Positions 49,901 to 61,900 of a stretch of DNA of 64,000 nt are shown here, piece after piece. Made by a program: the position numbers and the translations under genes. The stretch's first letter is position 1. Each line of letters opens with the position of its first letter. The stretch spans positions 103,659,256 to 103,723,255 of the forward strand of contig NC_134276.1 of NCBI RefSeq assembly GCF_949628215.1, written 5' to 3'. This DNA is from Phalacrocorax aristotelis. Taxonomy: Eukaryota > Chordata > Aves > Suliformes > Phalacrocoracidae. The notes below the pieces were generated by a model. The model did no database searches. It saw nothing but the letters and a program-made list of their open reading frames with translations, and was not told where the DNA came from.

Positions 49901-52900
49901 CTGCCTGACAGATAACCCCAAATGGCTTTGGCTGCATGATTCTCACTTCTTGACCTTCCTTTTTGTTGTGCTTTCTCCGCCCTTTCTCCACTCTAACCTC
50001 CTTCCAAGTAAACAACTCTCCCCTAATTATGTTTTTCTATGTTGGTCCCAGTTTTGCTGTATCCTTACCCAGATTTGCTATTTATGGTACAATTACCTAA
50101 GTAATATTGTCCTTGTATGGTATTCTTGGATATGGTTACTTATGTGTTGTTAGCCTCACAAGGGAGGTCCTTTTTTCCATTAAGACCTCCAGTGCTCTTT
50201 TCTGGTTATCTATGAAGTCTGGCTGTTGTTCATGAAGCAACCTGTTAACCTCTGGCAAAACCCATCCATCCCTTATGGCACTGTCTGTAACTTGTCAGCT
50301 TCTCACATTGTTATCCGTCATGTCTGGCAGTTTCTGATGTTGTGTCCAGTAGCTTCTCATGCCCATAATGCCCTTAATGCCCTTTCTCATGAAGCTGAAC
50401 TTCAGGCCAAGGCCTAGTCAGCAGCTTTGTGGTCTGCCCACAGCCCTAAAAATGCCATGCTTAAAGGTAGGATGGGAAGGAGCTGCATCGCTCCTTTCTC
50501 TGGCAGAGCCTGAGTGGGCCTTCTGTGCTACCCCCTGCATGGGCTGGACACATAGGGATGGGGCCCTGCTCTGCTGGACACGACCCGTGAGCGGCATAAG
50601 TAACTGCGGACTGATCTGTAACTGCCAGCATCACCTTGACCATGAATTGCAGCTCTGTGTATGTAGTAAGGCACTTAAAAACAATAACATCCTTCTAAGA
50701 GCGATAGCCTGTGTAGGTAAGTCTGGTTCTTTGACCTCAATGCCACGGCATCTTCTCAGCCACAGGGTACTGGGTTGTTGGCAAGGTAGGTGGAATACTT
50801 TTGTTGTGTTGTGCCACTGGAGTGAGCCCTTTTCTTGCCTATAGATTCAGATCTCTGAGCTGTTGCTGAATCTGGTCCCACTCCTGCAGGTCTGAGTAAT
50901 CCACCTCAGTGGTCGGCTCTGAGGGTAGGTCTGTGTTTATTTTTGAGTCATATTGCAGTGTCCAAGATCAACTTAAGTCTATTACTTGGTTATTGAGAGT
51001 GAGTTTCAGTTAATAACACTCATGATATGGCTTGTGTTGTGCATTCATTGATGAGGTTTTAGGCAATGGGTGTTCCATTCTCCTGGCAAATCTTGGTGTT
51101 ACCCTACCAAAACTGCTATTCTTTCACAGTGAACCATGGCTCAGGCTTTGCCAGAATTGTACATTAAAGTCCAGGGGGTTTGCTGTGGCCACCCTTTCTT
51201 TAAGTTTTCCCATCCAGCCTGAAGTTCCTTTTCTTCATTTAATGAGTTTTCAGCCAGAAACCGGAGTCCAATTTGAGTGGGTACCTCCCAAATTTCCTGA
51301 TGTATTTCTCAATCCCATGTGCTCCTTCTCCCTGTAACTAGATGTGGGAGTTGTGCACTGGTCCAATATCCATCCCATACCCTTCTTACTGAAACTGGCA
51401 GATTCCTCCTTTTCAGTCTTCCTGTTGGAGACTCCAGGTGCCATTAAATATGTATTTACTTGTCTTGGAGCACTGTAGGTAGACTGTGCTCCTTTAGTTC
51501 ACAGGGACAATGATTCTTCTTCAAGTCTCAATCTGAGAGGTTGTGCAGTAAGAAATAGTTGTACCTGGGCACAGGCCAAACCCCAAGACATGTTCATGGA
51601 GATGCACCTGGCAGCCTGCATTACAGTTATTGAGAGTTTAGTTATTCCAATTTCCAATGTTGCTAGTAAAATACCAGGTTTTACCAATATTTGTCTCCCC
51701 TTGATTAAAGGGTCTCCCCAGTAGCGTTTGTTATTTTGTTTTATGCAATTCGTTAGCTATCATTCTGAAACCGTTCACCAGTCCTCTGTTTGTTATCTGT
51801 CAACGTTTATGAGCCATTGGTTCCATCTCTTCAACAACAGAGAAACTTTATATGTCAAATTGTATTTTAAATTAGATGATGTGACATTTATGCAGAGATT
51901 TGTACCATCTTCCTTTTTTCTTTCTGCTTAAAGGAAAGGCTTTAAGTGTTACTTGCAATTATGTATTAGAGGGTTAACGTCTTAGAAAAAATTAAGTATA
52001 GCGGTTAAGCTTAGATAATTGGGTATGAATATTCTCTAATATGTACCTGTATCATCAAAGGAAGATGATTTTTGTATTCTGGTTCCATCATAATATGGTA
52101 CTGTTCATGATACCTTCTCAAGCCATTACGTACACATGCTTCATCCACGGTTTTCTCAGCTTATAACTACTTACGGACTGGCAGCACTTGGCAAGTTTCC
52201 CCTCTTTTTCAAACCTTTTTGCCTTCTTGGTACCCCTCCCCAATTCCTTCTGCTACATATGCACTCTGTACAAGAACGTTCGCTTCACAGAACATTACTG
52301 TGATCAACAGATCTGTCACAATGTCTAGCTTAATTTTTTAAGCTGTTCTTTCAAGGAGTGCCCTGTAAAACAAACAGAAAGACCTACCAAGACTACTAGG
52401 TTACTGTGGTTTTGGAGCACTTTTTCGAAGGCTTTAACTGTGATTGATGGAAACATCTCTAGGGTTACTCAAAGTTAATGTTTATCTAGGTAGTCTTGGC
52501 CTTACTTCGTATTCCTAGATGTGCTTACCTGTGCAGGGTTAGCCTTGCAAGGTCCTAGTTCCCAGAAGGTCCCCAGTGCTCCTTTCTAATTCTCTGTGAA
52601 GTTTGGCTGTTGTTCACATAACACCCCCTCAACCACCTGCAGAATCCAGCCATCCCTCATGGTGCTACGTGTAACTTTTGTCAGCTTCTCACGTTGTTGT
52701 CTGTCATGTCTGGCAATTTCTCATGCCACATCCAGTAGTTCCTTACATCCTGCTCTGTTAGCTTAACTTCAGGCCAGGGCCTAATCAGTGGGTGGTTATA
52801 AGCCAATAAATAACCAATTTAAAACTAAAAAGTAGTGATCTGCACTACAGCCTAATGAATTAAAGCCTATTGTAATTAACTGATTTTAAAATTCAAGTAC

Positions 52901-55900
52901 TGCAAGTTTTAATGTGCCTTAGCTCACTAACTTAGCCATTGCTGAAGAACTTGGAACAGAAGTTTGGAGGTGTATCAGGTACTTGGCAGCTTTAGCATCT
53001 TCTCCAGCTTTAAGGAGAATATTCTGCTTACTTTGGTTTAATGCCACTTCTTTCAGTTCTGAGAATAAAACAGTAAAGGCTTTTCCTTCTTTACTTTAGA
53101 AATAAAAAAATGAGTTATGAAGGGTCTTGATGTAGTAGCTCTGAAATGTTGATGGTCATGGAGGTGAGTCAGTTACAATCACTTGAGCACGCAGCTCTCC
53201 TTTGCTTTAATAAATCAATTTTAAAGCAGAGCATATTTTGATTAAACTTTTTTCCTTTTGATTCCCAAACATTTAATTTAATTTTTATAGTCAGGTCATA
53301 AATATGAGTCTAAGAACCAACTTAATTTAAATCAGTTTTCATTCAGAGCTTGATATAAATCAGAAGTGAAAAAAATAAATGAATAAGGAAACAGTAGTCC
53401 CTCTCACATAATATACAAACTCGGGTAGCAAAAAACAAAAGGTTTTCCGTTGTTCCGAGGTTGCATGTATTAGAGCGTATCATGCTGGATGGTAAAATTG
53501 ATTCCAGGTACTGTGTAAAGTGGATATTTAGATGAGTTACCAGCATGCCTTAATATGGATTTACCACAGAGAATATTTTTTCTTCAAGAACAAAGGCAAA
53601 CAAGATCAGTGTTGGCATTTTAAGTTGTAGGAGTTCTTTGACGACTAATTAGGTCAGTTACATAAGTCACCTTGCTGCACAGTAATTTAAGGTAGCTTAA
53701 ATTTTCTTGTTTTGATGGACAAAGCACAGAAGACAGCAGTCCACATTTGAACAACAAATAATCCATTCAGTCTTCAGGTAATGCATTTTTCCCCTTACCT
53801 TTTTCTTAGGTTCCACCACATCCGTCAGGTCCTCCTGTGGTTGGAGCACTCCAACCACCTGCTTTCACAGCACCTTTAGGAATCCCACCTCCTGGATTTG
53901 CTCCCGGAGTGCCACCACCGCCACCACCTCCATTTTTACGACCTGGTTTCAACCCGATGCATTTACCGCCAGGTATATTTATATATTTTTAGGAATAGTA
54001 AGTCTTTTTTTAACCATGTAGCAATTAAAAGCATCTGCCGTATAAACTGCACAAGTATGTTTTGATAAAGTGATACTCAGTGTTAATATATACTTGTTTA
54101 TAGGTTTTCTTCCTCCTGGACCGCCACCGCCTATAACTCCTCCAGTTTCTGTTCCTCACACTCCAGCAGTAAACATCCCAAATTGTAAGTGTTTAAATCT
54201 TGGGCAAGCGGCAGTAGAAGGAAGGTATCGTGCAAGCAGAAAAGCTGACTTTTTTTTTAATATGTCAATGCATTGTTTCTCAGCTACAGCAACTGGTGTG
54301 AATGAAGACACTACAAAAGATTCATCTGTAGGAAATCCCATCCCAACAGTGGTTTCTGGATCCAGAGGGAATGCTGAAACTACCGATAGTTCCAAAATAT
54401 ATGCGACTGTTCCACCTCCTGTAGCACCTACTAATGTACCTGCTCCTGTCACCCAGGCTATTCCACTTCTTGGTAAGTTAATTTTTCTATATATTCTTCA
54501 GTTTATTCTGCCCTGAATTTAAAATATGATTCTGATTTTGCTACTGACTTACACTTCATGGGAAAGTAACGCAGATTTTCCTAAACTCGTCATAATTTCT
54601 GCCCTTCTGTTGGCTTTTAAATCACTCTTAGAGGTTTGATTTTGCACAGAAAGAGCAGTGAATTTTTTTTATCGTTCAATATCTGTTTTCTGAAGAAGCA
54701 AAAAAGCAAAGAAAAGCAAAAAAGTAACGTGTAAGTTACGAATTCAGGACAGAACAAATGCTGTCTACTTTTAATAAGCCGAGTTTCATACCGTAGAGAA
54801 AATTAACTTACAACAAAATATCCATATGACATATGAACTATGTTATAGACTCAACTATTACATGTATAAAATTAACTTATAGAGAAACAGTTAGGGGTTT
54901 TTAATGTATTTTTTAAATCTGTGAAAATACGGTATACTTTTTATGTATGGAATAAATGATTTTAATAAAATGAAAAAATGAAAGCTTTTATTCAGCCCTG
55001 CAGTATTCTAGGTTCTGAAACCTTTTAAACAATAGTTTACCTTATTTAAATATTACGAAATAGTGTTTTGACTAGCAAAACCAAGCTGATTTTGGATATC
55101 TGATATAAATCACTCATCACAAAATGATAGGAACTTGGTCAGATTTTTGAAGAGACTATGTACTGTTTAATGTTACAGAGGTCTACTAAATATTTATTTT
55201 AGGATGGCCTTTTATGGGCCAGTGGCCAAGAATATACTCAAGAGATGACAGATTTTAATGAAATTATTACATTTATGGGATTTTAGACCTCTAAATGAGA
55301 GCCTAACAGGTGAATGAAAAGATCATTTTGTTTTAGTGTATTTCTGCCCAGAACTTCAGAGTGTATGCTGAAAAAAACCCCAAAGACTTGTCTCCCTGAG
55401 AGCTCACAGCACTGTTGAATCTGATGGCTAAATTTTACAACAGTGACTAGTGATTTTTGCATCCTTTGTGTTGGAAACTTGAAATAAGACCCTTTTAAAA
55501 GGCATTTTTCAAAAAGTGAAGAGCTGCTTCTCTCTGAAAGTCAGTCTGCTTTTTAAAAATCTACCACAGCAGATATGCAAAACCAGTAGCTAATGCCTTT
55601 AGAGTATCTTGGACTTTCGGGAAACAGAGAAAAGCTTAAAAAAAAAAATTCTGCAGTGACACCATGGACTGAGAGAATTTTGTAGTAATAAGGATTATTG
55701 GGCTACACATTTGACATTCACATCTTAATGATGAAGTTACACTTTTTGTAATTGTAAAACAACATTCCAGATTTTTGAAGTTTCATGGCACTATGTCTTG
55801 TACGGCATAACTTGAACTTTTTATTCCAAGCCTTTGGAATGTACTGAGTTACTCTGCCGTTTGCTGTATCACTATACACATACGAAAAATACTTTATTAC

Positions 55901-58900
55901 AAAATAAAGATTGGAACGAAGTAAAATATATACCCACATTAGTTACTTGGACAGTACATTTTTTTTTATACTTACACATTCAAAGAAGCTGAATTTGATA
56001 AATCTGAAGATCAAGAACTTGCTTTTGTTTTTATTAATTTGCTTACTGAACAGCTGAGGCAGGTCAAGTTGTCCATTTGGTCAGAGTGACTTCTCTGAAC
56101 ATTCAGTCTCATCGACAAGGCGACGGGAGAGGTTTTTTTTCTTCTTATAAGATTGCACGTGTGGGCTTACAGAGTAGTCATGAAGTAATAGCTTAGAGAT
56201 CTCTGTGTTTACTTAAGTCATAGCATTTTATGTTGATGAGTGTCTTATTTCAAGAAGTTGTTATTTATAATCAAGGAGTTATGTAAAATCCTTCCATCCT
56301 GACATTTCGGAGTTAAGGGGGACTGTTCACGATCTGATAGAAGATACAAGAAAACCAGAAGAAACAGATAATGATATTTTACTTGATTAAAGATAAAAGA
56401 TTAATATCAGTTGTCTTTGCTTTTAAAATTTTTTCAGTAAGTTAATGCAAAAGAAACTGTCTTCTTAAAACCACTTTGACCCGCGTTATCAGTTGAGCTC
56501 AGCTCTGTGTGTGAGAGTCCAGATCTGGTCTCTCCTTAGGCTGGAAGAAAAACGTGAAAGAGGTGATGTTTTCCACCACTCATGCTGATCTGTATAGCAA
56601 AAAAGCGTCCCTTGAAGTCTTGCGCCCCCCCCCCCCCCCATCCTCTGAGTTCAAGAGCTGGCCAGGCTGCATCGTCATTCCTTCCTTTCCATTCTGTGTG
56701 TCAGGTTTCACTCCTAGGGAAATCAAAGCATGGGAAATGGAGCGTGCCAGGGTTTCACCACGCATGCGGACATGAGATGCAATCTACATACGCATCCCAG
56801 TCCCAGAGACCGGAAGTACTTGCAGGCTTGACAGTTGAAATGTAGCCTTAGTGTCTGACGTGCAGTCTTGTACAGGTCAGAGGCAAATGAACTGGACAAA
56901 GCAAATGAGTAGGTACAGCATCACCCTCAGTTAGCTGTGGGAGAGTGCAGACAAGGGACGTCAGACACTTCAGACTAAAGGACCTCCTGTTCAAGAGTAT
57001 ATGGTTTAGCAGTTTTCACAGATGACTGATTGTGTGACTGGTTTCTCACAAAGTCCTCAAACTGCTCGTTACATATTCCCATGATGTGGCTCTCCAAGCT
57101 GAGATAAGAAGGTGGAAGAAAGATTTGTCTGACAGCATCATGAAGTATGTCATGAGGACTCTGCTTGGGGAAATAGGGATGAAGGGGCTTGAGTAGTGTA
57201 ACGTGAAGAATGAAGAAATGTTCTTCGGAAATTTGGGCAGGATAGAAGAACTTCAGCAGGCTGAATAGAAGGAATGAAGATTGCTCTGAAGAGACTGTCG
57301 TAGAAATCTGAACTTAACCTTGCTTGAGAACACCTTATGTAATCTGTACACACTCAGGAGCTCTTTTCTAACTTTTGTAACTTCAAAATGAAGCTTATCT
57401 ATCTGTTCAGATTTTATATGGAAGATATGTTACAAAGTAATTCTAAATTGATTATTGTAAGATTTCATATGCTTTCTTAGTAATGTAAGTTACGTTCTGT
57501 TTCATCTCCACTAATTTCATTCGTTCCCCCAATGTAATTCCTTCATCACTTCCAACAAAGACATGTTTGTGCTTAGAGGAGTGATCCCTCGTGGACATTG
57601 TGTCTGAATATTTTTGTGCTTATTCCTAAAAACCACCCTCACCCTCAGGTTGTTCTGATTTAGTTGTGTCCTTGATCATATTCACTGCTGCTATAGCTTC
57701 TTGTTCTTAATTTGAACAAGATTATCCAGACTGTAACTGGTTTTATGTGTGCTCATATGCCATTTTTAAAATGATCTGCAAAGCAGATACTTTTAGACTC
57801 CTTATATGTGTGCATATTGCAGAAAGCAACAGGCTTTTAAATCATTTTTGATTTGCCAACTTGTTCTTAGCATTGAGCAAATGCTGTAATTTGGACCAGT
57901 AATAAACTGCTGTTGCAGATGCTATGTTTGAATATTCAGATTCTGTGATCTATTATCTCGATTAAATACACTGTATTGCAGTTTGTAGGTTCTGGTCTAG
58001 TGCTCTTTTTACCAAAATTCCTACCATGATAATTACCTATTATCAAAGATGAATTATACTGTAGTTCTCATCGAACTTGGTATACATTTCCTGTTAATGC
58101 ATGTTGAATTATTATTCTTTTCTCCCTTGCTGGTTTGTTCTTAAGTGACTACATGGTCTTCTTGTAATCTGCATTAATATGAAAGGTGACAATATTCTCT
58201 GAGCTCCTCAGAGTACTATTATATCATAAAGCAGCTGCTTCCTTCACAGGAAGGATGAGCTTCCTGTTAATACAGGATATGAATGGTGATACACCTAATA
58301 CACTTCCAAATTCCTTGTGATGGACCATCTTAAAAGCATAACGAACACTGCATGTTTGCTAATTACATATATGACTGTTCCTTTCATAACCCTACCGACT
58401 GAGAATTCAGAGGTAAGGGAACGTGACCTCTCAAGCACCATTCATGGAATTCAGTTTCTCCTTGATGATTCCTTTGACCTGGATCAGTTCAGTGTTCATG
58501 TTTTATAAAGCAGGAATTTTAGACGTCTCTATACCAGTAGCCAACACTGTACCCATAACGTAGTTTGACTCTTAGGTCCTTGTTTAAGCATCTGCTGTGA
58601 ACAGGAGCAAGCTCCTAGTGGCTTCAGTGGTGGACATTGACTGCCCAGAAAAATGTTGGTATTTATGGCAAGTTACTTAAGCTGTGAATTGATATTTAGG
58701 CTTTTAAGTTTAGGCTTCTTTCTTTACAGTCTTGGCCTCACCTAAAGGATTCTGTATCAAACTCTAGAAAAAGACATGAGACTTAAAACACTGGCCCTCT
58801 TTCAAGAATTTCCTGGTAGTATTTCATGATCTAAGACGCAGCATTCCCCACTGGCGAATGACAGAATTAGTGGGATGTGCTAAATGTTGCAGAACATCAG

Positions 58901-61900
58901 CATCAGACTCAAAACTGTGAACCTTTAGCTTGTTCTGCTGGAATTGTAAGCTTTTGACTTCTTGTTCTTATATGTATTTCCATGAGATTTGCAAAGGGAG
59001 GTGTATTTGAAGCAGGGTTGCTCTGCCAGATACAGAAAACACCATTCCTCCACTTGCTTTCTTGTAACAGCACAGCGGAGAAGTAATGTAAGGGATTATA
59101 AGAGACACTATCATCACTCATTGAGCAGAGTTCAGTTAAAAAAAACCCAACACCAAACCCAGATGCTACACTTCTCAGTTACATTAGCATTTTTAACACT
59201 GATGATTACCACAGAGGGAACATGGGCTTTGTCCAGCCAGAAGAAAAGATAATCAGAAATGGAATTACATCTGGCTTTTTACCTAATTTACCAGAACAGT
59301 AAGGATGACTCCTGTGACCTCTCTGGATAGAAGACACTTCTTCAGGACAGCTCTAGCATTCTGGGCTGTGTCTTATGAGTAAAGTGAAATTACAAAACTT
59401 TTGACGCTGTGTGATTGTTCTTGCACCTCTGAAACAACACCTGTGGTGGTTGGCGATGGGTTTTCTTCATACACTTGCACCTGCGTCCTTCATAGTAAAT
59501 GCTCTTTGCATGTTCTGAGGACCTTTATGAATCACTGGTAAAAGTTACAAATAAAAATAAGGTTCGAAAGCAATCTCTAATTTTACACATTTGAACAGAA
59601 TTACATGCTACGTGTAAGGTCTGAGGATTATATCTCCAGATTTAAGAACTGTGTCTTGCAATAAAAGCCATGTCTTACCAAGTTTTGCAGAATAATGACC
59701 TGGTGAAAGGGATGGCTGCGTTGCATACCCATAAGCAAGAAAGAGAAGGTTAGCTACTACAAAAAGGTGTACAGTTATGAACAAATGAATAAAGTACAGG
59801 CTGAGGCAGATAAATTCTGTCACTCATCTGCACAGGTATGAAGTGGTCATTAAATCGCTTTATTGTTTCTCTAGGAGCTCCGGTACTTCAAGTTTGACAA
59901 ACAGTTTGAATTTTACGTACTGTCTTTCCCTATACAAAGGGCTTTGAACTCTCCAGGACATTCCTAGATTTCCTAGACAGTGCAATCTGCACCACTGATT
60001 TCACCAAGCATCTTCAGTAAACTTGGATGTGTTTCTGGATGAGAGTAAATTTTTAATTGGTGCCCAATTTGTCAGCATAGCGAGGAAACTCTAATAGCTA
60101 CAGCACACTTTAGCCTCATGATTTGAGTGGGCTGATCTAAAATAAAAAAGTGTTCAGCTACCCTGCTGATGCAGCCCAGATTGGAAGAGAATGCGTTTCA
60201 GATACCATTATGCTGCTTCTGTGCTGCGTTTTGTGTAGAAATAAGGTTGAGAAATTCAATTCCTCGTACTTGTTGACTTCAGAAAAACTTTCCACGCTTG
60301 CCTCACATTCATGCTGTTGTGACCTGCGTCTACTCTGTTGCTATAGGGCAGAAGCATACGCTTATCCTCTCCAGCTCCTTAGATCTCAGTTAGTCTTTTC
60401 TGCCTTATTTTGAATCTTCTGTGGAAGATTTTACTTACCAGCAAAAAATATCCCCAAACCTCAGCATTCATCAAAATAACGTTCTTGGAAGACGTCGCTA
60501 GCCGTGTGTCTGTCTCGTCGGATCTGTAATACTAAGCCATGGGAGGAGTTTAAACTAGGTGACTTACAGCCCTGGTTATGAACAGGAAGTGGGTGGGTGG
60601 GGGTGTGTGTGTGCCTTTTAAAGTTAAAGGGGAAAAAAAACAAAGCAGAAAAAGTATGCTGTTGCTGCTGGAACATTCTTTCAAAGAGTGTGAGCTATCA
60701 AGCCGTGTCTTAAAAGTGACTGCTTGGAGGGGAAGGTAAGGTGATACCATGGAGTGGAAGATTATTCACATCTTTGTTACCTGAGTTCTCCTGATTGGCG
60801 AAATGTGGTTTCCTTCTAATATGAATAGAGCGAGCACTCAGATAAAAAGGTTTCTCTTAGAGATGTTCTTAAGCCTAAGAAGTGGTGTGGTGAAAGGGCA
60901 ACACGTATGTTCTTCAGAAGGCTCAGGCGTATTTGGGATAGAAGTGCTAAATAAATCAGAGGGAGAGGGAAGCGACAATAGCTGAATGGAAGGTTATTTG
61001 GGATGTCTGCTCCTGCGTACTCATTAAGCTGAAATCAAAGTGCAGTTTTCATCGACGATGCTGCCAAGTATTCTAGTATTAATTTACATAGCTGCCTCAC
61101 ATGCTAGTTTTATCTAGGGCAGGAGTTCCAGAATTTTACATAGCCTGCATTCTTACCTTTCATTTTTATTAATGTATGTGGAAATAAACCGTTATTTATC
61201 GTCTCAACAAACGTGTAAAGGAACGCAAGATGGAGTAGGAGAGATTTGTGCTTGTTCTGCGGGCAACTGCTGGGGCCTTTAAATTTCAGTTTGGGAGTTT
61301 TGAAAACAATACATGCTTTCTCAGATAGGGAGCTTGTTTTCAGGTAAATAACTGCTAGTGAGCAGAAAGCAGAGGGATGCAGTATAAAGGCTACAGAGAA
61401 CATGAGACAGTAGCGTTGTAGTTCAAACAAAAGGAGGCACCCGAGATAAGCTGGCCCACGCTTATTGGTATGAAGTCCTCAGTTGGAGCTCGGTAATCCC
61501 CGTTCATTCTGGCTCCTGTTGGTGTCAACAGGGTTTGGGCTGAGCTTTCTCAAATGGTATGTTTCGAGAGCTAATTTTTTTTTTCCTCTTACAAAGACCA
61601 TGCTAAAAACAAGAGTCCAGGAATAAAAACGGAAAATAGTTGGTGCTGGATATGTGCTGTGAAGGATGGAAAGTCGCATTTAGAAAAAAAAAAATCTGGA
61701 AACTACCGGTTGCATTTCCTTTTAGTTTACATTGCGAGGTTTATTCTACTAAAATTAAACTTTGACGTATCCCTTTTGTCTGGAACGGTAAATTGAACTC
61801 TCTGATTTCCTGCTCCTACTCCAGCCCTGTTCTGACCTTACCTCCCCCTTCGTGGCTTACTGTATCTGCCGCCTCTCCTGCGCGTTGAAAATCTTGGTGA

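Noticed and set aside
53973-54103. Retention of intron 17 as a coding segment
   Set aside because: An in-frame TAG appears within seven codons and the length is not a multiple of three.
57955-57990. GATTCTGTGATCT-like words resembling a CR1 3' end
   Set aside because: Only a partial match, with no CR1 body upstream; best explained by chance.
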